This document shows, in pieces, positions 44,901-53,800 of a stretch of DNA of 64,000 nt (its first letter is position 1; each line of letters opens with the position of its first letter). The stretch comes from Akkermansiaceae bacterium (GTDB lineage: Bacteria > Verrucomicrobiota > Verrucomicrobiia > Verrucomicrobiales > Akkermansiaceae). The notes beneath the pieces were generated by a model, which worked only from the letters and a program-made list of their open reading frames with translations, searched no databases and had not been told where the DNA came from. Location of the stretch: NCBI GenBank assembly GCA_905181965.1, contig CAJIZY010000009.1, positions 310,001 to 374,000 on the forward strand, written 5' to 3'. Position numbers and translations under genes: made by a program.

Positions 44901-44948
44901 ACCATTCTCTCGCTTCTTAACACGGATGAAGCTCTCACCAAGGAATAG
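41943..44948 (+). CDS. DUF1549/DUF1553 protein with planctomycete-type cytochrome c domain
   Basis: 1001 residues, exported (M-L-K-H-L-L-I-L-I-L-V signal). An N-terminal planctomycete cytochrome c-like domain carries the haem motif C-F-S-C-H at residues 33-37 and ends with M-P-P. DUF1549 follows (L-I-R-R-L-S-F-D-L-R-G-L-P-P-T-P, R-Y-A-D-S-N-G-F, and a second C-x-x-C-H in C-C-R-C-H-D-H-K-Y-D-P at about 315). A central lectin/beta-sandwich-like insertion is followed by DUF1553 (R-V-T-V-N-R-I-W-Q-E-L-F-G, G-Q-L-R-R-T-type Y-T-F-W-R-R). Members are predicted periplasmic haem proteins of polysaccharide-degrading bacteria; the reaction is unknown. The DUF1501 partner follows after two bases. Confidence 0.92.
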   Translation: MLKHLLILILVATATAGPIGFNSHIRPLLSDHCFSCHGFDSNSREANLRLDTSEGAFAKRKSGSAILPGDPEGSLIWKRITSDDPDDIMPPPDHLLRLDAEEKKLIYHWIKEGAKYEEHWTFIPIKKPDLPNLSAHPLDSLVRQKLKTLELDLSPRASKETLIRRLSFDLRGLPPTPEEVSTFMEDKSPRAWEQLIDKYLADPAFGERFAWPWLDAARYADSNGFQGDRERTMWPWRDWVIDAINRNLPYDDFTIWQIAGDLLPKATLEQRLATGFLRNHAINGEGGSIPEENRVNYVFDMTETVGTVWMGLTFNCCRCHDHKYDPLTQKEYYSLTAFFNQTPVNGSGGDPQTKPVLEVPSQQQIDKEKALQSEIAKIQIKQKTLAAKLAPQQKSWEEAQRQKNSQWTSLRASSITASDQGLKFEHLPDQSILSSGSNPKKATLQFTAPLPIGKISALRLDALRHPSMAKGGIARSDSGNFVMTGFEAHLIRKGNPIQLLDLERPIATFEQGSYKITNALKAGNTTGWAIFNGTSIDRDHAALFHLSQPLTAQEGDQLKIVLRHDSQHDQHYIGRFKISVTDTARPSLEKDDQSIIQLLTIAPSERSQEQDRRLTTAFLATRSAYQNLSTDITSLEAQISTIRKGAPRVMVMEDRKDRRKTHILAVGSYQAQGKEVEARTPELLPPLPEKESHDRLDLARWLVSPDHPLTSRVTVNRIWQELFGIGLIKSPEDLGVQSEIPIHPKLLDWLSADFIQSGWDFKKLIKTIVTSEVYQQSSKVDSLALERDPENRLLARAPRYRLPSWMIRDQALALSGRLIRQLGGTPVKPWQPQGLWSEVTFGKKKYTPDTGDNLRRRTLYTFWRRISAPPMIFDNAKRESCEVGTYNTNSPLHALATLNDPLYLEAARGIAYRAHEIGPNSILKTAFKLIFARDPSKEELIIVKRMHEASRTHYKQNPTEATALLSIGELAITDQMKPLEQASLTSTILSLLNTDEALTKE

Positions 44949-44950
44949 CC

Positions 44951-46380
44951 ATGAATCCGATTTTTGAATCTCAAATCCTCTCGAATCGTCGCCACTTCTT
45001 CGGAAAAGCTGCAACAGGACTGGGCATCCCAGCTCTCATTCACCTCCTAAATAATAACGCCTCGGCCTCAGAAGACCGCATCCTTGAGGCGGCCCAAGCA
45101 ATTGCACCAAAGGCGAAGCGCGTCGTTTATCTTTTCCAAAATGGGGCACCAAGTTCAATTTTGATCACAAACCCAAACTCTTTGAGCATGTGCCTTTTTT
45201 CCTGAATCCTATATGAAAGGCAAACGCTTTTCGACCATGTCCGCCGCCGCGGACAAGCGTCGATTATTGGCGCCTGTCGAACCTTTTAAAAAGCACGGTG
45301 AATCCGGCGCCACGGTCAGCGCATTTATGCCTCACACCGCCAAAATCGCCGATGATCTTTGCTTCATCAAGAGCATGCATACTCAGCAGGTAAACCATGC
45401 ACCGGCGATCAACTTTTTCCTCTCCGGATTTCAACTCCCCTCACGGCCTACCCTAGGATCATGGCTTTCTTATGGTCTGGGATCGATGAACGAAAACCTT
45501 CCAACCTTTGTGGTTATGACCTCGGTATCCAAAGGGACGAGCTGTGGCCAAATATTCTACGACTCGTATTGGTCTTCCGGGTTTCTCCCCTCGCGCCACC
45601 AGGGCGTAAAGCTCCGCGCTGGAGGGATCCCGTTCTTTATCTCGAGAATCCTCCGGGAGTGAACCGGGGAGACCGTCGGGCGATGCTTGATTCATTGGGT
45701 GAGCTGAACCAACGCGGATTTAAAAAGTTCGGCGATCCGGATATCCAGACTCGGATTTCCCAGTATGAAATGGCTTATCGCATGCAGACCAGTGCGCCCG
45801 AACTCATGGATCTCAAAGGCGAATCCAAGACCACCCTCGATAGCTACGGCGTGAAACCCGGCGAATCCTCCTTCGCCTCGAACTGCCTCCTCGCCCGCCG
45901 TCTCATCGAGCGTGGCTCCCGCTTCGTGCAACTTTACCACACCAACTGGGACAGCCACGGCGGCCCACCGAACTCTACAATCAGTGCCGTGACACAGATC
46001 AACCCTCTGCAGCTCTCGTTCAAGATTTGAAGCGACGAGGGCTTCTCGACGAAACTCTCGTAATTTGGGGAGGCGAATTCGGCCGTACGCCCTTCCTTCA
46101 GGGAAATTTTGACAACCGTTCTCGGTGGGGCCGAGATCATCACCCCTATGCCTTTACCATTTGGATGGCTGGTGGTGGAGTGAAGCCCGGGATTACCTAT
46201 GGAGAATCAGATGATATCGGGTTCAACGTTGCCAACAACCCTGTTCACGTTCACGATTTTCAGGCGACCCTACTCCACCTCCTCGGAATCAATCACGAAA
46301 AGCTAACTTATCGATTTCAGGGGCGTCACTATCGACTTACAGATGTTGAAGGGCATGTCATAAAGCCAATCCTAGCCTAA
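44951..46380 (+). CDS. DUF1501 (sulfatase-like) protein, at least four frame breaks
   Basis: Partner of the DUF1549/1553 gene, with a Tat-like signal ([11 protein letters not shown]). Frame fragments in order together cover a whole DUF1501 protein of ~475 residues: [37 protein letters not shown] through [17 protein letters not shown] through [22 protein letters not shown]; and G-G-E-F-G-R-T-P to the end. Breaks are near 45150, 45190-45195, 45612-45628 and 45965-45985. The family has an alkaline-phosphatase-like fold. No segment is missing, so sequence errors are likelier than decay, but this is the most broken gene here. Confidence 0.8.
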
Positions 46381-46387
46381 GCTGAAT

Positions 46388-46419
46388 AAAAAAAGAGCCA
46401 TGGGCAGCACCCTGGCTCT
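46388..46419 (-). terminator. Rho-independent terminator, mainly for the minus-strand lipoprotein
   Basis: AGAGCCA-T-GGG and CCC-TGGCTCT form a stem around CAGCA at 46395-46419. On the minus strand it is followed by seven T (46388-46394). It lies between the convergent DUF1501 and lipoprotein genes and may serve both, but the T-run favours the minus strand. Confidence 0.8.
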
Positions 46420-46445
46420 CTTGAAATATCGAGTAGACTCGCGAC

Positions 46446-46658
46446 TTACTTCTCCGCCTGAACGGGCACTTCAGTAGTCTGCGCAGACGGAGCAGCTTCC
46501 TTGGCAGCCGGAGCATCTTGCCCCACAGGAATGTCCTTGAAACTAGGAAGCCGACGAAGTGAAGGAAGCGGAGCTTCACCAGAACAGCAACCGCAGGAGC
46601 TAAGACCAAGAGAAGCAACTGCAAATGAAGCAACTGCAAAAAATTTAACAACTTTCAT
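46446..46658 (-). CDS. Small lipoprotein
   Basis: 70 residues from ATG at 46658. A lipoprotein signal (K-V-V-K-F-F-A-V-A-S-F-A-V-A-S) ends in L-S-S-C-G-C-C, so the mature protein begins with a cluster of three Cys. The rest is Pro/Ala/Glu-rich and probably unstructured (P-S-L-R-R-L-P-S-F-K-D-I-P), ending P-V-Q-A-E-K. No family known to me. It has its own terminator and sits directly next to another tiny lipoprotein gene of similar style at 46745 on the same strand. Confidence 0.7.
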   Translation of the reverse strand: MKVVKFFAVASFAVASLGLSSCGCCSGEAPLPSLRRLPSFKDIPVGQDAPAAKEAAPSAQTTEVPVQAEK

Positions 46659-46744
46659 ATTTTTAGAATGGGAAATGAGGTTTTGAGCCGACCACCCCAA
46701 AAAGGGATTAACACCGGCTCAAACCTTTCTTTTGGCTGACGAGA

Positions 46745-46867
46745 TTACTTATCAGGGATAACGATAGGAGTAGGAGCTGCTGGTGCTTCTGCTGGGAGAA
46801 CACTGCAAGAAGTGAGGGAGAAGCCAGCAAGAGCTGCGATCAGGCCGAGGATAGTAGCAATTTTCAT
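46745..46867 (-). CDS. Tiny lipoprotein (40 residues)
   Basis: Begins M-K-I-A-T-I-L-G-L-I-A-A-L-A-G-F with lipobox L-T-S-C, then a 20-residue Ala/Pro-rich mature part ending I-V-I-P-D-K. The signal peptide is textbook, which is the main reason to accept so short a gene. It lies 86 bases upstream of the start of the other small lipoprotein on the same strand, and both share the style of an Ala/Pro-rich, nearly unstructured tail. Resembles entericidin-size lipoproteins in length only. Function unknown. Confidence 0.65.
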   Translation of the reverse strand: MKIATILGLIAALAGFSLTSCSVLPAEAPAAPTPIVIPDK

Positions 46868-47105
46868 TGTTTTTTCTTTTTGTTATTGGGTTCTTTGCGC
46901 GGAAAAAATCTAGAATTTTCCTGGAATCAGGTCCGGCTACTGAGTTGCAGCTACCGCTCCGAGTTGGTCGAAGGATAATAACCTCACTAAGGCATGCAAG
47001 TAGTTAAGTGATCTTTTCTAACCTTTTTCGGGGAGACTCCTCTAAAATCACAACTAAAACTGGGATTGCATCACTCAAAAACCTCGATAACTTCTCGGCT
47101 CTTTC

Positions 47106-48119
47106 ATGAATAAAAAGCCTCATGTAGCAATCGTCGGTGCGACCGGCGCAGTCGGCCGGGAAATGCTCAACTGCCTTGAAGAGCGTAACTTTCCCCTATC
47201 TAAAATCACCTTGCTTGCCTCAGCTCGCTCTGCAGGCAAACCACTGGAGTTTCGAGGAAAGGAGCTCACGGTGGAAGAATTAACGCCGGAATCGTTCCAC
47301 GGAATCGACATCGCTCTTTTTTCAGCTGGCGGTAGTATTTCAAAAGAATTTGCCCCCATCGCAGCAAATACTGGATGTATCGTGATCGACAACTCATCAG
47401 CCTTTAGGATGGATCCTGACGTCCCCCTAATCCTGCCCGAGATCAACGGGAAAGAAGCTCTTAATCCCCCCCGCAATATCATCGCAAACCCGAATTGCTC
47501 TACCATCATCACTTTAATGGGACTTGCCCCCCTGCATCAGGCCTTTGGTTTGAAGGGAATCATTGCCTCAACCTATCAAGCAGTCTCGGGAAGCGGCGCT
47601 CAGGGGATCATCGAATTGGAAGAGCAAATTAAGGCTCTCGTTGCTGGCAAGCCCGTAAAAACAAGTGTTTACCCTCACCAAATTGCACACAACGTAATAC
47701 CACACGTCGATGTCTTCCAAGAAACTGGCTACACCAAAGAGGAGCAAAAAATGCTCCATGAAAGCCGAAAGATTCTTGCGATCCCTAAACTCAAAGTCAC
47801 CTGCACTTGTGTTCGGGTTCCTGTCATCCGCTCTCACTCCATATCCATTACGGCCATTTTTGAAAAAGATCCTTCGGTTGAAGATGCCCGAAGAAGCTTT
47901 GAAGGAAGGCGAGGGATCCGATTAGTAGACGACCCCCAACAGGCCGTCTACCCCGTCCCACTGGGGACAACGGGTAATGACGACTGCGAAGTTGGACGGA
48001 TCAGGAAGGATCAAGTCCTGCCAAATGCCCTCGCCCTCTGGGTCGTTGGCGATCAGATTAAAAAAGATGATCCTCTAGTTACCTTGGAAAGTGATAAATC
48101 TTTTGGGATTCGGATCTAA
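47106..48119 (+). CDS. asd: Aspartate-semialdehyde dehydrogenase
   Basis: 337-residue enzyme reducing aspartyl phosphate to the semialdehyde, shared by lysine/diaminopimelate, threonine and methionine synthesis. N-terminal Rossmann motif I-V-G-A-T-G-A-V-G-R-E-M, F-S-A-G-G-S-I-S, N-S-S-A-F-R-M, catalytic Cys in N-P-N-C-S-T-I, and T-Y-Q-A-V-S-G-S-G. The end (W-V-V-G-D-Q-I-K-K then V-T-L-E-S-D-K-S-F-G) departs from the usual A-V-Q-I-A-E-L-L tail but has similar length. Stands alone on the plus strand, 69 bases before the kinase gene. Frame intact. Confidence 0.95.
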   Translation: MNKKPHVAIVGATGAVGREMLNCLEERNFPLSKITLLASARSAGKPLEFRGKELTVEELTPESFHGIDIALFSAGGSISKEFAPIAANTGCIVIDNSSAFRMDPDVPLILPEINGKEALNPPRNIIANPNCSTIITLMGLAPLHQAFGLKGIIASTYQAVSGSGAQGIIELEEQIKALVAGKPVKTSVYPHQIAHNVIPHVDVFQETGYTKEEQKMLHESRKILAIPKLKVTCTCVRVPVIRSHSISITAIFEKDPSVEDARRSFEGRRGIRLVDDPQQAVYPVPLGTTGNDDCEVGRIRKDQVLPNALALWVVGDQIKKDDPLVTLESDKSFGIRI

Positions 48120-48188
48120 CATAAAGCGAGTGGTGTTTCACACCAACTTTGGGTTCCTTCCCCATACCAACTGTTAAACGAACGCATC

Positions 48189-50800
48189 ATGGCCGAAGAC
48201 GAATCGAATCCCACCGAATTTGTGGCACCAACGCTAGAGGAGCTTGGGCCCCTTTTCCCGGCCTATGAGCTGGAGGCTTTTATCGCACAAGGTGGAATGG
48301 GGGCCGTTTATAAGGCGCGCCAAAAATCTTTAGATCGGTCGGTTGCTATTAAGATCCTCCCGCGCGAGTTCGGTGACGACCCACAGTTTAGATCATCCTT
48401 TGAAGCAGAGGCCAAAGCTATGGCCCGGCTGAATCATCCAAATCTCATCTCCGTTTACGATTTCGGTGATATCGATGGGATGCTCTACATCGTGATGGAA
48501 TTCGTTCACGGGAAGGCTCTCTACTACTCAGCCCACAACAGGGCAATCGACCCTGCTGTTGCTCTTGAAATGGTCTCCACCATTTCCCGTGGCCTGGCCC
48601 ACGCCCACCAAGGCGGAATCATTCACCGTGACATCAAGCCCGCTAACATCCTCCTTGATGCCGATGCCAAGCCCAAAATTGGCGATTTCGGACTCGCCCA
48701 CCCCGTTGGAAGAGGAGAAGGCGAGGGCCTCGTATTCGGCACTCCGGGTTACACCGCTCCAGAGATTTTTCAGAATGGAATAGAGGTCGACCAACGCTCT
48801 GATATCTTCTCTGTAGGAGCATTACTGTATGAACTACTCTGTGGACGTCATCCCGAAGCAGATAGCCACAGCATGACAACTGGGATAGATCCTCGGATTG
48901 ACAACATTCTCAAGAAAGCAACCAACGCGAATCCTACCCTCCGTTATTCGGACGTTGGCGACCTTGCAGACGACCTCGACAACCTCATTCCAAAGCTTGG
49001 GGGACCTCAATTCGCAACTACGCCAGCCGCTTCCCCAACCCTGAACTCTGGCAGCAACGTTGTTCTAAGTAGTAGCAAAGAGAAATCCGGAATCGCCTCT
49101 TTTGTCGTTATTTTTCTTCTCCTTCTAGGTGGTGGAGCTGTTGCATTTTATGTTTTTGGAAATGGGGACGAAACGACTCAGTCCAGCATCCCTAAAGAGA
49201 GGGCCGAGTTGAAGCCAGCACCCAAACCAAAGGATCGTCCAGAAAAGAAGCAACTCGGAAACGGTGGAGAAATGGCTGACAAAGAAAAGCCAGCCAAGCC
49301 CAAACCAAAAGTTGTGGTCCCTCCGAAAGCTGCGGAAACCCCCTTGGAGTCCTTAGACCGGCTCTCCCAGCTTCTTGTCGACGGTTTGCGAGATGAATTC
49401 CCAATCGGCACCATCAAGCGCGAGAAATCGGCCTATTTCCTCCTAAAACAAAATATGACTTGGGACGAGGCTAACAACTTTGCCAACCGTCATGGTGCTC
49501 ATCTCACCCTCCTCCCTACCTCTGCTGATCTTGCTTGGTTCCACGAAAATTTCGAAAGCACCAGCCCCGTCTGGACGGGAGCCTCTGATTCAGGGTTCGA
49601 GGGGAAATGGTTCTGGAGCGACGGCTCAGCCGTCGATGCGAAAGTCTGGGTAGACAAATCTCCCGACAACCGAATCACCAACAATCCAAATGGTGAAGAC
49701 TTTGGAGCGATCTCGTCTAGCGCTCCAAATTTGGAGGATCACCACAGACTCCAAAAATTCCCTGCCCTTCTGGAATGGTACCTTGATGGAAGCACATCCG
49801 CTTCGCTTACCTCTCAACTTGCTCGCACTGGAGAGGCATTGAAAAACAAGCGCACCCCGATCTTCCCTTCCGGGACTTATAACATCGGTGGTTCAAGATT
49901 CCTTCTCGTGAAAGACGCCGTTAGCTGGGAACAAGGTTCACTTATCGCCTCAAACGCCGGGGGACACCTCGCGGTTCCTTCCAACGAAAAGGAGGCATCT
50001 TTCATGGCGCTCAGCCTTAAGGCCGCCCTCGACGATCCTGGAAGTTGTTGGATCGGAGGAAAACGCGACGAAAATCTTCCAGAAATTTGGAAGTTTGTAA
50101 CCGGCGAAGCCTTCACATTCATCACCTGGCTTGAAGACCAACCCGATAACTCTGGGAAGGACGAAAACTACCTCGTCCTTAAGAAAAAAGGGACTTCTTT
50201 GGGGGGCAATGATGAAGATAAGAACGGAACCAACACCAACCATTTTCTTATTGAATGGTCAGTTCCGGCACTTCGCAACATGCCCAGAGCATCTGTAAGT
50301 GGAAAAGGAGAAGATGACCTTCTCGCCGCACTTGAAAAAATCCGTGATAAGATCCGATATCGTCATGGCCGAGACTACGATAGGTTTCGTAAGAAATACG
50401 ACGGAGTCGTAGAAGGTTTTCTCAAAGACTTAATAAGCTCCATTAAATCTTATCCCCTTGGTGAAGATATTAAGGAGGACTTAATCGAACAATACGAAGG
50501 GTATCTGGAAAGAAAAGAGATGACCTTCAAGAAGCTATGCATACCCCGGGCGCCTGAAGCGAAAGCTCAAGGAAGCCAAAGAGGAAGCCAAAGCTCTTGA
50601 GGAAGAATACGAGGACCAATTTGATGAAGCCATGCAGGATTATTTGGATCTCCTCACCAAGACTGCCAACTCCGTCCTGAAAAAGGGAGAAGTCGCTAAA
50701 GGGAAGATTTTCATCCTCGAAAACAAAGTCACGACTGACAACGAGGACCGCTTTGAGAAGATCATGGATGAGGAAAAAGTCCCTCTTCCCATCCTGGTAA
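48189..50800 (+). CDS. Membrane Ser/Thr protein kinase with two C-type-lectin-like domains (frame break near the 3' end)
   Basis: Hanks-type kinase domain at about residues 30-285: G-G-M-G-A-V-Y-K-A-R, V-A-I-K-I-L, H-R-D-I-K-P-A-N-I, D-F-G-L and A-P-E. A transmembrane helix (S-F-V-V-I-F-L-L-L-L-G-G-G-A-V-A-F-Y) at about 301-321 is followed by a Lys/Pro linker and two lectin-like domains (about 405-535 and 558-695; W-T-G-A-S-D-S-G-F-E-G-K-W-F-W and W-I-G-G-K-R-D-E). The tail is coiled-coil-like. The first frame stops at 50600; a base missing at about 50535-50541 shifts into a longer acidic/basic coil (L-K-R-K-L-K-E-A-K-E-E-A-K). That frame has no stop before uvrA; the end at 50800 assumes a second small shift to the TAA there. 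Likely senses extracytoplasmic ligand. Confidence 0.82.
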
Positions 50801-50859
50801 GAAAACGAATAAATTCCTCCCCCTGCTTGCGCCCCTCTTCTCCCACGCTAACTTTCCGC

Positions 50860-53800
50860 GTGCCAAAAAAAGCTGACCTTAATTCCGCAGAAAGCGCCAT
50901 TAAAATTCGTGGCGCTCGTCAGCATAATTTAAAGAATCTCGATCTTGAGATTCCAATCGGAAAGCTCACGGTCATCACCGGACCGTCAGGTTCCGGCAAA
51001 TCATCTCTAGCCTTCCACACTCTCTACGCCGAAGGTCAGCGACGCTATGTCGAAACTTTCTCGCCTTATGTTCGCCAGTTTTTTGACCGAATGGACAAGC
51101 CGGAAGTTGACCGCATTGATGGCATTCCCCCCGCTATCGCAATCGAACAGAAAAATACGATTCGCACGACCCGATCTACTGTTGGGACCCTCACAGAGAT
51201 CAACGACTATCTCAAACTGCTCTACCCAAGACTTGCCAAAGGATTCCATCCCGAAACAGGAGAGGAAGTACGCCCCGACAACCCCAAATCGATTCTCGAA
51301 TGGGTCACTTCAAATCACCAAGACGAGAACATTCTCGTCCTTTTCCCCATCCCCGTCCCATCGGATACCACACCCGATGATCTCTTTCCTTTCCTAAACT
51401 CGCAGGGCTATCTCCGTATTTTTCTTGGTCATAAAGTCATCCGGACCGATTCCGCTCCCTCACTCAAAAAACTCCCGCGGGAGGTATTGATAATTCAAGA
51501 CAGACTCAAGGTCACGACTCGCAACAAATCCCGACTGACCGAATCCTTCGAGCAGGCCCTCGGCTTGGGCAAGGGAGCCGCCGCGATCTCAAGTGCTGAA
51601 GGAACCATAAAAACCTTCACCACTACCTGGGCTCCTCTAGTCAAGCCCACCTCCTCACTCTTCTCTTTTAACTCGCCTCTCGGTGCCTGCAACAACTGTC
51701 GTGGCTTTGGAAAAGTCATCGGCATCGATCTCGATAAAACCGTCCCCAACGAATCCCTGACTCTCCGCGAAGGAGCCATCAAACCCTTCCAAGGCGATCG
51801 CGGCGAGGAATGCCAGCGCGACCTTGTCCGCAACTGCAAGGAACGTGACATCGATCTAGACACCCCATGGGAAGACCTCGACGAAGACACCCGCGAATGG
51901 ATCTACTACGGAGACCGTAATACGAACTCCCCTGACGACCTGGAGGAACTCTGGAGGCACTTTGGCAAGAAAATCGGTGGTATGGGATTCAGGGCTTCTT
52001 CGACTGGTTAGAAACAAAAGCATACAAGATGCACGTCCGTATCTTCCTTTCTCGATATCGAGCCTACACCGAATGTCCCGATTGCCAAGGAACCCGACTT
52101 CAACCCGATGCCCTTCACTTTAAGATTCTTGGAAAAACCCTTCCTGAGCTCTGGCACATCCCGCTCGACCAACTCCTCTTTTTCTTTGAAGGGATTGCCA
52201 CTTCACATGCACCTCTCGACAAAACAACTGGTTTGGTCTTACACGAGATCACCTCACGTCTGAATTACCTTTGCGAGGTTGGTCTCGGATATCTTTCCCT
52301 CGATCGCCAAGCGAGAACCCTTTCAGGAGGTGAAATCGCCCGCGTCAACCTCACCACCTGTCTAGGGTCAGCACTTACCCAAACCCTCTTCGTTCTCGAT
52401 GAACCGACCGTCGGACTTCATCACCGTGACATCCATCGTCTGACCAGAGTCATGCACAACCTCCGTGACAAGGGCAATACTTTGGTCGTAGTTGAACATG
52501 ACGAAGCTGTGATGCACCAAGCAGATCAACTCATCGACATGGGACCTGAAGCGGGTGAACACGGAGGAGAAATCACTTATCAGGGACCAGCTAAAACTAA
52601 TTCAAAAAAGAAAATTGCTCACCCTTCAGTATCTCTCCGGAGAGCAATCAATTCCTATTCCCAGCAAATTGAGGAAGCCGCGGGCCCATCTTTCAATCGA
52701 AGAAGCCTCAGCAAATAATATTTTCAACCTGTCACTCGATCTTCCTCTCGGCGTATTCAGCTGTCTGACTGGAGTCTCAGGCTCGGGGAAATCCACCCTT
52801 GCTCACCCTATCATCTATAACAACCTCGCCCGACATTTTGGACTCTCCATCGATAATGAGCCTGCTCCAGCCAAAATCACAGGCATTGACGAGCTCCGGG
52901 GCGTAGAACTTATCGATCAGTCCCCTCTTTCCCGCACCCCTCGTTCAACCCCCGCTGTTCTACTGGGTGCCTTCGAGCATATTCGCCAACTTCTCTCACT
53001 TACCTCTTCAGCGAGAGCAGACCACCTTACTCCTGGATATTTTTCCTTTAATTCTGGCCCTGGACGATGCCAACGCTGCTCCGGAAATGGTTTTGAGAAA
53101 GTCGAGATGCAGTTCCTTTCCGATCTTTACCTGACCTGCTCCGAATGTAACGGCACCCGCTTCACAAGGACCGCCGAATCTTATCGCTACCATGAAAAGT
53201 CCGTCGTCGATTTTCTCCGGTTAACCGCTTCAGAAGCCATGGCATTCCTGGAGGGAATTGAAGGCCTTACCAATAAAGAGAACCTCCTTCTTTCTAAGAC
53301 ACGTAAGGCGCTTCAGCCCTTGGTGGAAACCGGCCTGGGCTATCTCCGCCTCGGTCAACCTCTCAACACGCTCTCCGGCGGCGAGGCACAACGCCTAAAA
53401 CTCTGCCGACTTCTGACTTCCACTAGCGGTAGCGTCAACACCTTGCTCATCCTAGATGAGCCCACGACCGGACTTCATTTCAGCGACATCGAGAAACTTC
53501 TCACCGTCTTCCACCGCCTCGTCGACGTCGGCTACTCTCTCCTTGTCATCGAGCACCAGCCCGACGTCATTAAGAATGCCGATCATGTCGTCGAAATTGG
53601 ACCAGAGGCCGGCCTCAACGGTGGCCAAATCGTTTTCGAAGGAAGCCCAAAGCAACTCGCAAAAAAGAAAACACACACTGGCCTCGCCATCTCAGTCCCG
53701 GTCAAACCAGAAAAAAAGCGGCCCTCAAATAATAGGTCTATTGCAAAACGTGAAATATCTATTCACGGTCTACGTCACCATAATCTCAAGAACATTGACG

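Noticed and set aside
48050..48119. Unusual C-terminus of Asd, suspected frameshift
   Set aside because: No alternative frame restores the family tail; length is normal, so divergence is the simpler explanation.
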